NCBI GenBank assembly: GCA_900199655.1 | Contig: FZRE01000012.1 | Coordinates: 62,001 to 126,000, forward strand | From: Prevotellaceae bacterium KH2P17 | GTDB taxonomy: Bacteria; Bacteroidota; Bacteroidia; Bacteroidales; Bacteroidaceae | Direction of reading: 5' to 3' | Length of the DNA stretch: 64,000 nt | Part shown: positions 1 to 8,233 of the stretch, piece by piece | How positions within the stretch are numbered: position 1 is the first letter of the stretch | Layout: the number at the start of each line of letters is the position of its first letter | The notes under the pieces: generated by a model | The model's database searches: none | What the model saw: only the letters and a program-made list of their open reading frames with translations | What the model was told of the DNA's origin: nothing | Position numbers and translations under genes: made by a program

Positions 1-170
1 TGGGCCTTGTTGCCGACGGCAAGGTTACTTACTCGCCCTGGACCAAGGCCGGCACCGTAACCATGAGGGCCGTTAAGGACAAGCACCCGTCCATTGACCG
101 CAGGCAACTCAAGTGGTCGAACCTCGACCTCACCAAGCAGCCTACTACCTTGCAGGTAACCGGAAACTAA
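1..170 (+). CDS. 3' end of an unidentified gene (partial)
   Basis: The frame that is open from base 3 ends at TAA 168-170 and gives about 55 residues, finishing LTKQPTTLQVTGN. Only the C-terminus is in the window, so the function cannot be named. It is followed directly by a strong hairpin terminator. The last 20 codons plus the terminator recur exactly at 1979-2066, so this gene end is one border of a duplicated or inserted segment. The reading frame is inferred from the stop-terminator arrangement. Confidence 0.6.
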   Translation, partial: GLVADGKVTYSPWTKAGTVTMRAVKDKHPSIDRRQLKWSNLDLTKQPTTLQVTGN

Positions 171-198
171 GCAAAAGCCCCCAACCAAGGGGGCTTTT
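111..198 (+). repeat. 88-bp direct repeat, copy 1
   Basis: Bases 111-198 equal 1979-2066 without mismatch. They cover the last 20 codons of the upstream gene and its terminator. The pair brackets the putative TAC operon with an offset of 1868 bp. Confidence 0.9.
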
Positions 199-203
199 GC
201 TTT
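171..203 (+). terminator. Rho-independent terminator of the partial gene
   Basis: Stem GCAAAAGCCCCC, loop AACCAA, stem GGGGGCTTTTGC, followed by a T run. It begins right after the stop codon at 170. The same hairpin is present in the second copy at 2039-2070. Confidence 0.85.
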
Positions 204-479
204 TTGTCAGCTTGCTGGTAGCCTCTTTATCTTTCCCCTCTGCCATCTCTCGTTATACCTTATATTATATAATAGCAACATCGGTAGGCAGAATGACAAA
301 TAAAATAGGCAGCCTGAACACCTTGCTGTTCGCGGCGCTACAATACGCAGAAGCCATTTCCATGCTCATGACAAAGCAAAGAAATGGCTTCTGCGAATGT
401 ATGGAAGAGGTAATTGTTTAAATGCCGAAAGTGTCAAAGATATTAAGATTATATCTTTGGTATCCCATCGGAAAAAGAA
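199..479. other. Non-coding stretch with two inverted repeats
   Basis: No convincing gene. A perfect 15-bp inverted repeat lies at 346-360 and 381-395 (CGCAGAAGCCATTTC and its complement, 20-bp loop). A second, CAAAGATAT / ATATCTTTG, lies at 435-443 and 451-459. The second lies about 20 bp past the end of the leftward chaperone gene and could end its transcript, although no T run follows. The first could be a mobile-element end or an RNA hairpin. Confidence 0.5.
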
Positions 480-929
480 TTATTCTTCTTTTGGAACGGC
501 ATCTTTGTCTACTGCAATAAAAGGTTTGTTGACAATGTTGCCAAAATATACAGGTGGAAGCACACATGATTGAAGTGGCCCATCCATTGTCTTTACATAG
601 ATAGCCCCTCTAAGTGAGCCATAGCAAAGAGACGCGAACTGGACGAGCAGCTGTGGTGCAAAGGTGATTTTATTCTCCTGGCGGAGGCTCTCTATTGACT
701 CGTGCTTGATTTCGAAGTAGCTGTTCATAACTGCTTTAGCCAGAAGTTTGCTGCTTTGTGATAAGGTTTCGCTTACCTTGCAGCAAAGAACTTCACGCTC
801 CTTGTCATAGGAGAACTGCACTTCGGTGTCATACCGAACTTCATCTTCATTCGGGTCAAAGTTAGCTTCGAATGTAGCAAACTGCTCGAGTTCTATTTTT
901 GAATATTTGTAATATATTTGTTGGTCCAT
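480..929 (-). CDS. SecB-like chaperone of a putative TAC module
   Basis: This 149-residue protein is about the size of SecB (155). Its middle and end resemble SecB: a run of alternating beta-type residues, then FAPQLLVQFASLCYGSLRG and VLPPVYFGNIV, which correspond to the SecB LFPYARE...LAPVNF region. SecB-like proteins of TAC modules bind and protect an antitoxin rather than serve bulk secretion. It starts 14 bp after the HTH gene, consistent with one operon. The start MDQQIYYKY was chosen because longer forms run back through the HTH gene. Assignment rests on reading the sequence, without a profile search. Confidence 0.6.
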   Translation of the reverse strand: MDQQIYYKYSKIELEQFATFEANFDPNEDEVRYDTEVQFSYDKEREVLCCKVSETLSQSSKLLAKAVMNSYFEIKHESIESLRQENKITFAPQLLVQFASLCYGSLRGAIYVKTMDGPLQSCVLPPVYFGNIVNKPFIAVDKDAVPKEE

Positions 930-942
930 CGTTCTGTGCGTT

Positions 943-1377
943 TTATGCAACTTCACAAATGGCAGGAACGAAGCCTTCGTTTGTAAATTGCCCGTTACTT
1001 GAATAGGTGTCGCTCTGCTCTGCATTTGATGAGAAGGGGGCAGGTGCGGACAATTGCACCAACATACTGGTGGTGTAGGGGTGTGCAACCGAGACTATCA
1101 CTTCGCCCATGACGCGCTGTAACTTGCAGATAGTTTCCAGCGTAAGGTTCTCTCCGCCCTTGAGGAGCTTGCCGACATAAACGGGCGAAACTCCCAACCG
1201 GTCTGCCAGCTCTTTCTGAGTGAGGCCCGATGTATGCAGATAATAGTGTATATAAAGTGCAATGTCTTGTGACAACCGCAACCACTCTCTGTTTTCTCGT
1301 CTCCAGCGTGCCCTTTCTTTTGCTGCGGTACTGCTGGGCTTGGCTATTTGAGCCAGTTTGTTCATGTCTGTTTCCAT
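943..1377 (-). CDS. XRE-family HTH antitoxin with C-terminal tail
   Basis: 144 residues. A helix-turn-helix of the Xre/HigA type lies at about residues 50-85 (LTQKELADRLGVSPVYVGKLL). About 45 residues follow it, rich in Ser, Asn and Gln and of low complexity (roughly 100-144). In known TAC systems such a C-terminal chaperone-addiction segment makes the antitoxin depend on its SecB-like partner. The gene sits between the putative toxin and the SecB-like gene in the same order as mycobacterial HigB-HigA-SecB. It probably represses its own operon through the operator-like repeats at 1794-1920. Confidence 0.7.
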   Translation of the reverse strand: METDMNKLAQIAKPSSTAAKERARWRRENREWLRLSQDIALYIHYYLHTSGLTQKELADRLGVSPVYVGKLLKGGENLTLETICKLQRVMGEVIVSVAHPYTTSMLVQLSAPAPFSSNAEQSDTYSSNGQFTNEGFVPAICEVA

Positions 1378-1393
1378 AATGGTCTGGTTTTGG

Positions 1394-1783
1394 TTAGATG
1401 TCTTCTTTTAAATCTTCACTGTCTATAATTCCGTTCTCCTTGAGGTAAGAGCGAACCCTGTCAATGTTTTGCAGGACGTGGTCTTTTAGTCCGGGCGAGT
1501 GCTGAATGGTGTCTGCGAGCTTGATGCCGCCGCCTGTTATCAGATACGTGTTGGGCTGTAGCTTGATGGCATACATCCTAAGCAGCGGCGGGCGCCCAGG
1601 TCCATACGACTTCATGGGTTGATATTGGAGTTCGTATTTGTATTTCCCTTCCAGATATTTGAAGTGATCATCGAAATCAGGAGTCTCACCTGCCATTGAG
1701 TTTGCGTTCAGTTCTTCGAATATTTCTTCCAGTCCTTCGGCCTCATCCAGTATCTGTCGGGCCACTTCTTCAGGTTCCAACAC
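1394..1783 (-). CDS. Putative toxin, first gene of the TAC operon
   Basis: 129 residues. The N-terminal part is acidic and helical (MLEPEEVARQILDEAEGLEE). The centre reads PPLLRMYAIKLQPNTYLITGGGIKL, a compact alpha/beta pattern resembling small proteins found beside HTH genes in Bacteroidetes. I do not recognise a named toxin family. The role is inferred from being first in the operon, from its size, and from the antitoxin and SecB-like genes that follow with 16- and 14-bp gaps. An alternative is a co-factor of an HTH regulator with no toxicity. Confidence 0.5.
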   Translation of the reverse strand: MLEPEEVARQILDEAEGLEEIFEELNANSMAGETPDFDDHFKYLEGKYKYELQYQPMKSYGPGRPPLLRMYAIKLQPNTYLITGGGIKLADTIQHSPGLKDHVLQNIDRVRSYLKENGIIDSEDLKEDI

Positions 1784-1793
1784 CCTTCCCCAG

Positions 1794-1920
1794 AAACTAT
1801 CAATAAACTTGTAGGTTTGTTATCTGTCCGAATTTGCTGCAAATATAGCCCTTTATTTCTGAACTTCCAAATAATTAAGTATTGTTAATAAACCTACAGG
1901 TTAATTCCGTTTGATAGTTT
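1794..1920. promoter_or_regulatory. Paired inverted repeats flanking the TAC promoter
   Basis: AAACTATCAA (1794-1803) and TTGATAGTTT (1911-1920) form a perfect 10-bp inverted pair. Inside it, ACTTGTAGGTTT (1807-1818) and AAACCTACAGGT (1890-1901) pair with one mismatch. The promoter lies between them. These are candidate operators for the HTH antitoxin. Confidence 0.5.
1839..1870 (-). promoter_or_regulatory. Promoter of the TAC operon
   Basis: On the minus strand it reads TTGG (1870-1867), a 19-bp spacer, then TATATTTGC (1847-1839), the Bacteroidetes primary-sigma consensus. It points to the gene starting at 1783. Confidence 0.75.
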
Positions 1921-1978
1921 ATATGAGGAATGCAGGCGAAGGAGACTTATGCAGTCAAGCAGCAGGTTGCGGCTTCCG

Positions 1979-2066
1979 AAGTGGTCGAACCTCGACCTCA
2001 CCAAGCAGCCTACTACCTTGCAGGTAACCGGAAACTAAGCAAAAGCCCCCAACCAAGGGGGCTTTT
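1979..2066 (+). repeat. 88-bp direct repeat, copy 2
   Basis: Exact copy of 111-198. Bases upstream (1921-1978) do not match the upstream gene, so only the gene's tail and terminator were duplicated. The second copy is therefore not a working gene. Confidence 0.9.
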
Positions 2067-3140
2067 TTTTGCGTGGTTACAACTGCTTGCAAGGCGGAGA
2101 GTTGCAGATGCGGGAACAGGAGCTATCTTTCAAGGGCCTTGAACGATAGCTTCAAGCCCCTTGAAAGGCATCTTCAAGAGGCTTGAAAGATACCTTTTAT
2201 CTCCTCGCTTGTAATGGGTTGATTTCTAATGCTTTGCGGGCGCGGTCTTAAAATAACGTTTCCTGCTGTTATCATCCCCTCCTAACCTCCCCTTTCCAAG
2301 GGGAGGAAACGCTGCTGTATGTTCCCTGCCAGGTGGTTGCTGATTATAAAAGACAGAGTAACAGAGTATTTTTTCTTCTGCTGCAGGTTTGCTTGATTGC
2401 GGAAATGGGCGAGTAACAGTTTGCATAAAGGCTAACTGGTATCCTCCCCTTGGAAAGGGGAGGCGGAGGAGGGGATGATGTGTGAGCAGGCTGTTGGCAA
2501 TCTTCAGGTGTTATCATCCCCTCCTAACCTCCCCTTTCTAAGGGGAGGAAACGCTGCTGTATGTTCCCTGCCAGGTGGTTGCTGATTATAAAAGACAGAG
2601 TAACAGAGTATTTTTTCTGTTGTTACAGGCTTGTCTGTTAGTAGCTATAAATAAGCTAAGCCTTGCCAAAAAGCTAACTGGTAACCTCCCCTTGGAAAGG
2701 GGAGGCGGAGGAGGGGATGATATAATGGCAGGCTGTTGGCAATCTTTCGGTGTAATCATCCCCTCCTAACCTCCCCTTTCTAAGGGGAGGATACGCTGGC
2801 GCCTGTATGTTTACAACAAGCAGCTACATATATAATAATAGGAGAAAGACAAATTGGTATCCTCCCCTTGGAAAGGGGAGGCGGAGGAGGGGATGATGTA
2901 GTGGCAGGCTGTTGGCAATCCTTGGGGTGCGTCATCCCCTCGTAACTTCCCCTTTCCAAGGGGAAAATACAGGTTTGTTCATTGGATATAAGATTGTGTT
3001 TTCTCATTTATCACTCTGCTTGTTTATGTTGGCACAGCGCTATGCGATATTGGATAATGGCATGGAGATACTTTTCAAGGGGCTTGAAGCATAGTTCCGG
3101 GATGGCGACATGATGCAGCAGGCACCACCGGCGCGGCGGG
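2067..3140. repeat. Non-coding repeat region with GC-rich palindromes
   Basis: No gene is supported. Units beginning TCATCCCCTCCTAACCTCCC start at 2272, 2514, 2756 and 2932, so the spacings are 242, 242 and 176 bp. Each unit has the complementary pair CCTCCCCTTT..AAGGGGAGG and CCTCCCCTTGGAAAGGGGAGG and ends in GGAGGAGGGGATGAT. Around 2130-2200 and 3068-3093 are shorter palindromes of the form CTTCAAG..CTTGAA. Open frames here are shadows of repeat DNA. Confidence 0.8.
2138..2375 (+). repeat. Dispersed ~237-bp repeat, copy A
   Basis: Runs from CTTGAACGATAGC to the T run near 2375 and matches 9097-9334 with scattered single-base differences. It contains the CTTGAA palindromes and the first half of the tandem unit starting at 2272. 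Confidence 0.8.
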
Positions 3141-3881
3141 TCAGCCTCTTTTACCGGCACCTGGCGCGGGCTCCCTGGCCGCTTCGGGGCCGGCTGCCGG
3201 CACCACTGCCACCCAGTATTCATCGCTGTCGGCGTCGATGAGCATGGGCTCGTAGCCCAACGGGCGCCACTTCTCGTTGAGCCGGTGGCACCAAAGCGTC
3301 ACGTTGGACATGCCATCCTGTTGCGCCACCTCTACGGGCAGGTGGTGGCGCTGCACCCGTTGCAGGTCCTTCAGCCGGCCGGCAAAGTTGTCCCAATCGG
3401 TCTTATAGTCAAATCCGGCGATGGCTTTCAGCTCGTCGAGCATGTAGAGCAGACCCACGCTACGCAGTGTTTCGGGCTCGTCGCGGTACGTTTCCCACAG
3501 GTCGTAGTAATCGTCGTCGCGCCCTGCATCGGTCTCCGAGCGTGCCTTGTAAAACCCGTCGGGGTCGACAAGGCTCTCCTTCACGGCTTGCATCAGGGCC
3601 TCGTCTTCGCCCGCCACCTGCCGGGCCAGCGCCGTCAGTGCCACAGGGTCGGTGGGCAAAGGCATGCAGCGCACTTGCGGCTGCTGCTCCGGCTCAGTCT
3701 TAACAGGCTTAGAGAAGAGCATCGCCAGCAGCGGGGCAGCGAACAGCAGGGCGCCCATAGCCAGTAAAAGGCCCTTTATCCATGCGCCCTGCCGGAACAT
3801 GCTGACGGCCAGCCAACCGGCACCTGCAGCTAAAGCGAGCAAAGCCAGCGTTACACATCCATTGGTCAGTTTGTCTTTCAT
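3141..3881 (-). CDS. Membrane-anchored protein of unknown function
   Basis: 246 residues. Two hydrophobic helices near the N-terminus (about 8-28 and 33-60) are followed by a soluble domain. Its YDLWETYRDEPETLRSVGLL and LIDADSDEYWVAVVP stretches resemble the DUF6630 family, a label I give with limited confidence. The C-terminal 20 residues are Pro/Ala/Gly-rich. It lies downstream of the TonB_C-type gene on the same strand (86-bp gap), so the two may be co-transcribed. No function is claimed. Confidence 0.65.
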   Translation of the reverse strand: MKDKLTNGCVTLALLALAAGAGWLAVSMFRQGAWIKGLLLAMGALLFAAPLLAMLFSKPVKTEPEQQPQVRCMPLPTDPVALTALARQVAGEDEALMQAVKESLVDPDGFYKARSETDAGRDDDYYDLWETYRDEPETLRSVGLLYMLDELKAIAGFDYKTDWDNFAGRLKDLQRVQRHHLPVEVAQQDGMSNVTLWCHRLNEKWRPLGYEPMLIDADSDEYWVAVVPAAGPEAAREPAPGAGKRG

Positions 3882-3967
3882 ACCTTATCTGTTGATTTAT
3901 TTGCTATCGACCGACACCGATTTCGCCTCTCACGGCCATGTCGAAAGCGTGTTTGCAAGAGTTGTCG

Positions 3968-5266
3968 TTATCGTTGTTTGGGATATTCGCGGATAAATTT
4001 AACGGCCGCGTTGCCGCCTTTTGCGCTGAACACCAGCGTGCCATAGACGTAGGACTGCACGCACTCGCCGATGTCGTTGCTGGCCGGCAGCCATTTAGGC
4101 ATTACGTCCAGCAGTTGCAGGGCCTCTGCAACGAACGGGTCGGAGAGGTCGCCCTCGGCCTCCGTACTAAGCAGCGAACCGTCTTTATCTGTCAGCATGA
4201 CCACGTTGACCGAGGCTCCCTTGCCCGCTTGCAGGGCCTGCTCGGGGTACTGCAAATACTTGTTGAGAAATGCCTCCATGTCATTCTGTCCGGCTCCAAA
4301 GGATGGTTGCTTGTCCGGCCAGAAGTATATGTAAAAGTCTTTGTCGGTTACCACGGCCGGCGGATAGCTCTGGCAGCGCACAATGACGTAACGGCTGCCG
4401 TGCTTCTCAACCTTTACATAGTGGGCTACTTCTAAGTGGGGATAAGTGCCGCGGACACAGAACCAGCCCTCCTGCGGCATGCTGTACACGGCGTAACGAG
4501 GCTTGCCGGAGGCAGTAATGTCAAGGTTCTGCAGCATGTTGTTCACCAGCATCGTGCCCAAAGACAAGTCGCGGCTTGCATGCTCCAGACCTTTCCGCTC
4601 CACGCAGTGGCGCATCAGTTCCAGCCGGGCATCGTGTGCATGGTCATCTATGGTTACAAAAGTAGAGAAATACGACCGGTAGAAGGCCTCGACAAACTCG
4701 TGCGCGCTCTTTGGATGGGCCTGCATGGGCACCACCTTGGCATGAAAGATGGTGTCGGAGGCTGCCGTTCCCAGTCCTGCAGGCGTTACATAGCCTATCT
4801 TGCGGTGGCCGTTGCGGTCGGTCACCATGCGTACCGGTATCTTCTCCAGCCCCGGTTCGGACTCATTCTTCCATGAAACCATGTACCAGTTGTCGTGAAG
4901 ATGCCCTACGCGCAGGGTCTTCAGGAAATCAAGCGGCACCACCTCGCAGCGTACGAAAGGGTAAACGTCGTTCTCGTCGGCAAAGCTTCGTTCTGCCATC
5001 AATGGCGTGAGATGGCTTTCGTCGAGTTTATCGCGCTCCTCGACACTGTTTGTCGGGCTGCCGTAAGCCTTCGTGTAATACTCGCGGATGATGCGTATAT
5101 CGGCCGCCGTGTCAATATGCGCACGGGGTGTTGCCACCTTGGCGGAGTCTGCCATGCCTGCTGCAGGCTGCCTGCTGTTGGCTTTCCGGCCCACGAGAAG
5201 ATAGAACACGAGCCCTACGGCGGCAAGACCGAGGACTGAGAGGAGGATGAGCTGTTTTCTTTTCAT
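3968..5266 (-). CDS. Membrane-anchored protein with TonB C-terminal-like domain
   Basis: 432 residues from MKRKQLILL. One N-terminal membrane segment (about 5-24) is followed by a periplasmic region. Residues about 45-270 contain two similar DUF3828-like stretches (IIREYYTKAYGS and FVEAFYRSYFST). The C-terminal ~100 residues carry a TonB_C pattern: AFLNKYLQYPEQA, VMLTDKDGSLL, then AEALQLLDVMPKWLPA. Such domains contact outer-membrane receptors or occur in BlaR/TonB-like fusions, but the partner here is unknown. The upstream extension to 5320 is rejected because the internal ATG is followed by a clean signal-anchor. Confidence 0.7.
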   Translation of the reverse strand: MKRKQLILLSVLGLAAVGLVFYLLVGRKANSRQPAAGMADSAKVATPRAHIDTAADIRIIREYYTKAYGSPTNSVEERDKLDESHLTPLMAERSFADENDVYPFVRCEVVPLDFLKTLRVGHLHDNWYMVSWKNESEPGLEKIPVRMVTDRNGHRKIGYVTPAGLGTAASDTIFHAKVVPMQAHPKSAHEFVEAFYRSYFSTFVTIDDHAHDARLELMRHCVERKGLEHASRDLSLGTMLVNNMLQNLDITASGKPRYAVYSMPQEGWFCVRGTYPHLEVAHYVKVEKHGSRYVIVRCQSYPPAVVTDKDFYIYFWPDKQPSFGAGQNDMEAFLNKYLQYPEQALQAGKGASVNVVMLTDKDGSLLSTEAEGDLSDPFVAEALQLLDVMPKWLPASNDIGECVQSYVYGTLVFSAKGGNAAVKFIREYPKQR

Positions 5267-5450
5267 TACCTTATTTATATATAGGTGATGGGCTCTTGGG
5301 CTGCAAGTGCACCTTACCACCGGTTACAGTCGGTTGCCCGGCGCCCGGTGGCTGCCCGTCCGCAACCCGCCGGATGCTGCAAATTTACTTGTTTTATTCC
5401 TAAATCATGCTGATTTAACAATTTTATCTGCCCTTTTCAATATTATTTCT

Positions 5451-5460
5451 TATCTTTGCA
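5451..5460 (+). promoter_or_regulatory. -7 element upstream of the SPFH operon
   Basis: TATCTTTGCA lies 57 bp before the start at 5518 in an AT-rich stretch. No good TTG is seen 19 bp upstream, so the call rests on the -7 box. Confidence 0.5.
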
Positions 5461-5517
5461 AGGCTATAGATTGGCAAAAAGGGAGCTATGCTTCCATGAA
5501 CTTTCAAAGAAAAGGCA

Positions 5518-6543
5518 ATGGATTTGAAGAATTTTTTCAAGCGACAGTTACGTACCGTCGTAGAGTGTAAAGAGCAGGACCCGGGCGTCCTCTTCCACCT
5601 GATGGAGACCTCGACCGACGAAATCAAGAACGCCAGCAAACTCATCGTAGCTCCCGGACAGGGCTGTCTGGTGGTCTACGACGGCCGTGTGAGGGCCACT
5701 CTTACAGAGCCCGGAACCTATGAGATGGAGACAGCAAACCATCCGTTCATCACAACGCTGCTCAATCTTGCACAGCAGTTGGAGAGTGAACACAAGATGC
5801 GCTTCTACTTCTTCCGCACTGCAGAGATGGTGAACGTGCTCTGGGGCACGGCTTCTCCTGTTAAGTACATGGAACCCGTCTATCATCTGCCGGTGGCACT
5901 GGGTGCCTGCGGCAACTTTTCCGTTAGGATAGCGGAACCCGACAAGATGTTTACCACGCTGCTGGGCACCGTGAGCAACTACCGCGACAGCGACGTCCGC
6001 GAGCTCGTCTCGTCGCGTATCGTGGCTCCGCTCACCTCCTTCTTGGCCGAGAAGGCTTATCCTTATCAGGAGGTGGACAGCCACTTGCTCGAGCTGTCGA
6101 CCGACTTGAAGACCCGTACAGCAGAAGAGTTGGCGCGTCTTGGACTGGAGCTGACCGATTTCAGGGTAGATTCAGTGACCTTCGACGATGATACCATGGA
6201 GCGGATTGGCAAGATTGCGGACATGACTGCTGAGCAGCAAGCCGCTGCCGAGGTAGGACTTGACTACACGGACGTGCAGAAACTGGGCGCCCTACGTGAT
6301 GCCGCACGCAACGAAGGAGGCCTTGCAGGCGCCGGACTGCAGTTAGGAGCGGGCGTGCAACTGGCCAAGGACATTTTCAAACAGCCCGAGGCAAACGGAG
6401 GGCAGGCAGCTGCAGATGCGCCGGCCGAACCTTCTGCCGATGCCACCCAGCGCCTGCGCCAGCTCAAGACGATGCTCGACGAGCAGCTCATCACGCAAGA
6501 CGAATACGATAAAAAGAAAGAAGAAATACTCGCAAGACTATGA
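5518..6543 (+). CDS. SPFH-domain protein with C-terminal SHOCT motif
   Basis: 341 residues. The N-terminal two thirds match the virion-core/YdjI-type SPFH family: ASKLIVAPGQGCLVVYDGRV, a beta-rich core, then an amphipathic helical stretch (about 185-245). The last ~35 residues, ADATQRLRQLKTMLDEQL followed by ITQDEYDKKKEEILARL, form a SHOCT oligomerisation motif. No transmembrane helix is visible. Its stop overlaps the next start by 4 bp, so it heads a tight operon with a small membrane protein and a zinc-ribbon protein, partners commonly seen with this family. Role in the membrane or in stress response is inferred only. Confidence 0.8.
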   Translation: MDLKNFFKRQLRTVVECKEQDPGVLFHLMETSTDEIKNASKLIVAPGQGCLVVYDGRVRATLTEPGTYEMETANHPFITTLLNLAQQLESEHKMRFYFFRTAEMVNVLWGTASPVKYMEPVYHLPVALGACGNFSVRIAEPDKMFTTLLGTVSNYRDSDVRELVSSRIVAPLTSFLAEKAYPYQEVDSHLLELSTDLKTRTAEELARLGLELTDFRVDSVTFDDDTMERIGKIADMTAEQQAAAEVGLDYTDVQKLGALRDAARNEGGLAGAGLQLGAGVQLAKDIFKQPEANGGQAAADAPAEPSADATQRLRQLKTMLDEQLITQDEYDKKKEEILARL

Positions 6544-6878
6544 AAAGAGTAATCATCATTGCCTCGGCAGCGTTCGTTGTCAATCTGCTTGCAGGTCTGC
6601 TGCTCTCTGCTTACGCGCTTACAACGCTGCTTTTTACGAGCCTGGCCATTGTCATTAACTGCCTGCTGGTGTGCGCACTCTTTGCCTTTGGTGCCGAGAG
6701 CACCCACCGGCTCAGCCTCGGCATGTGCTTCCTGGGGCTCGGCGTGCTTGAATTTGTCAGCGCCTTCTTCGCTCCCCAGAGGTGGACAGACAACTGGTGG
6801 GTCATTGCCGTCGTCGCGCTTACGGCCTTACAGGCCATCGTTACCTATCTGGCCATCCACTATTCCAGGCAATCCTAA
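6540..6878 (+). CDS. Small four-helix membrane protein
   Basis: 112 residues with four hydrophobic segments (about 5-25, 28-48, 58-77, 86-106). The start overlaps the SPFH stop (ATGA). There is no family I can name. Its place between the SPFH and zinc-ribbon genes suggests a shared membrane assembly. Confidence 0.7.
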   Translation: MKRVIIIASAAFVVNLLAGLLLSAYALTTLLFTSLAIVINCLLVCALFAFGAESTHRLSLGMCFLGLGVLEFVSAFFAPQRWTDNWWVIAVVALTALQAIVTYLAIHYSRQS

Positions 6879-6892
6879 CCCGCAGACAGCAC

Positions 6893-8233
6893 ATGGCGAC
6901 AAAGATAAAAGCAGTGAAATGTCCGCAGTGTGGCAGCGAGAAACACACCCAACTCGACGAGAAGCGCTTCAGATGTGACAGTTGCGGCACCGAATTCTAT
7001 ATCGACGACGATGACATCAACATCAATGTAAACCACCGTTTCGACTTCGGCAAGCAGCAGCCTTGGTGGCAGCAGCCGGGTAATATGATTAAGGTAGGCG
7101 TGGCGGCGTTCGTCTTTCCGCTGGTGCTTTTTGTCTTTATCATAGGCGCGTCGCTGTTTTCGACGTCGCCCAAGAGCACCTTCTCGGGGCCCGACTCGGT
7201 GGGGGTGTACGACCACTACGAATACATTGTGCCCATGAAACATGCCGGCAAGGCCTGCTTCTTTTACCTCGTGGAGCGCAACTACCATCCCGACTACCGC
7301 GACGACGCCTCGAAATACACCGACGGACATTACTACGGGTTCCGCGATGCGCAGACAGGAGAGGTGCTGGCAGAGCACTTGCTCTTCTCTGAAAGCCAGA
7401 TAGAAGAACTTTCGGACTTCTCTCTCTTTCAGAGTAAGATGCGCTATTTCCATCAAGCACGCAGCTGGTTCATGCTCATTCCCAAGCGTTTTATCTATGC
7501 GGTAGACCCTGACGGGTTGACTGTCAGGGACGTTTCCAAGACGATGTTTGCCAAGAAACCGGCCATGAGCACAGGACTCTCGTCGGCAGAGTTCCTGGAT
7601 GAAGACTATGGAGAGGGCTTTGAGGTTATTAATAACTTGGCCGAGAAGTACAACTACTTTCCTGCAACCGGCCGGCTCTACACCACCGAGGCCTTTGACT
7701 ATGCCAAACGGCTGCCGCCGGGCGAGCTGCAGGGCGAGCTAAGGGACAGTACGTACTATAAACTGCAAAGCAAGAACAACCGCATTCGTATCTTTCAGCT
7801 TAGCTTCAAGTTCCATCTCGGCGACCCGCAGGATGCCCAATACTTCTCTGATGACATGGCCTACCAGTGGGATGGCGACAAGAGGCTGTCCAGCGCCAAA
7901 CCGATTACCGACTGGTTCTCGGGCTTCAACGCCAAGATTGTGTACCAGGACAGCCGCTACCTGCTGCTTTCCTACAACGCCACCATAGCCACCGGTGCCC
8001 CTACCGTGTTCCAGCTGCGCAGCACCGACGGCCGTCTTCTCTGGACAAAGGCCCTCGACAAAGAGGTTGAAACAGACTTTGCGGTCCGTGCGGACAACCG
8101 TTTTTGGCTCAAGACGGAAACTTCTTACCGCCGGAAAGACAACGAGGCGGCCGCCAGCAGCCTCTCTCTGGGCAACGGTACCTATCAGGAACACTACCTC
8201 TTTGTGTCGGAATACAAAATAAAAGCAAAATGA
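6893..8233 (+). CDS. Zinc-ribbon membrane protein of unknown function
   Basis: 446 residues. A zinc ribbon (CPQCGSEKH..FRCDSCGTEF, Cys near 9, 12, 28, 31) is followed by an acidic stretch, one transmembrane helix at about 65-88, then a large extracytoplasmic domain of about 350 residues without a known motif. The domain has repeated Tyr/Asp-rich beta strands. The start MATKIKAVK was chosen because it precedes the zinc ribbon directly. The stop overlaps the next start (ATGA). Function unknown. Confidence 0.75.
   Translation: MATKIKAVKCPQCGSEKHTQLDEKRFRCDSCGTEFYIDDDDININVNHRFDFGKQQPWWQQPGNMIKVGVAAFVFPLVLFVFIIGASLFSTSPKSTFSGPDSVGVYDHYEYIVPMKHAGKACFFYLVERNYHPDYRDDASKYTDGHYYGFRDAQTGEVLAEHLLFSESQIEELSDFSLFQSKMRYFHQARSWFMLIPKRFIYAVDPDGLTVRDVSKTMFAKKPAMSTGLSSAEFLDEDYGEGFEVINNLAEKYNYFPATGRLYTTEAFDYAKRLPPGELQGELRDSTYYKLQSKNNRIRIFQLSFKFHLGDPQDAQYFSDDMAYQWDGDKRLSSAKPITDWFSGFNAKIVYQDSRYLLLSYNATIATGAPTVFQLRSTDGRLLWTKALDKEVETDFAVRADNRFWLKTETSYRRKDNEAAASSLSLGNGTYQEHYLFVSEYKIKAK

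Noticed and set aside
113..421. Open frame crossing the first terminator
   Set aside because: It runs out of frame through the end of the real gene and its hairpin; composition is not protein-like.
1930..2142. Open frame through the second 88-bp repeat
   Set aside because: It is made of the duplicated gene tail in a wrong frame plus a terminator.
2272..2960. CRISPR array
   Set aside because: Units are 176-242 bp and internally palindromic; there are no short regular repeats with unique spacers and no cas gene.
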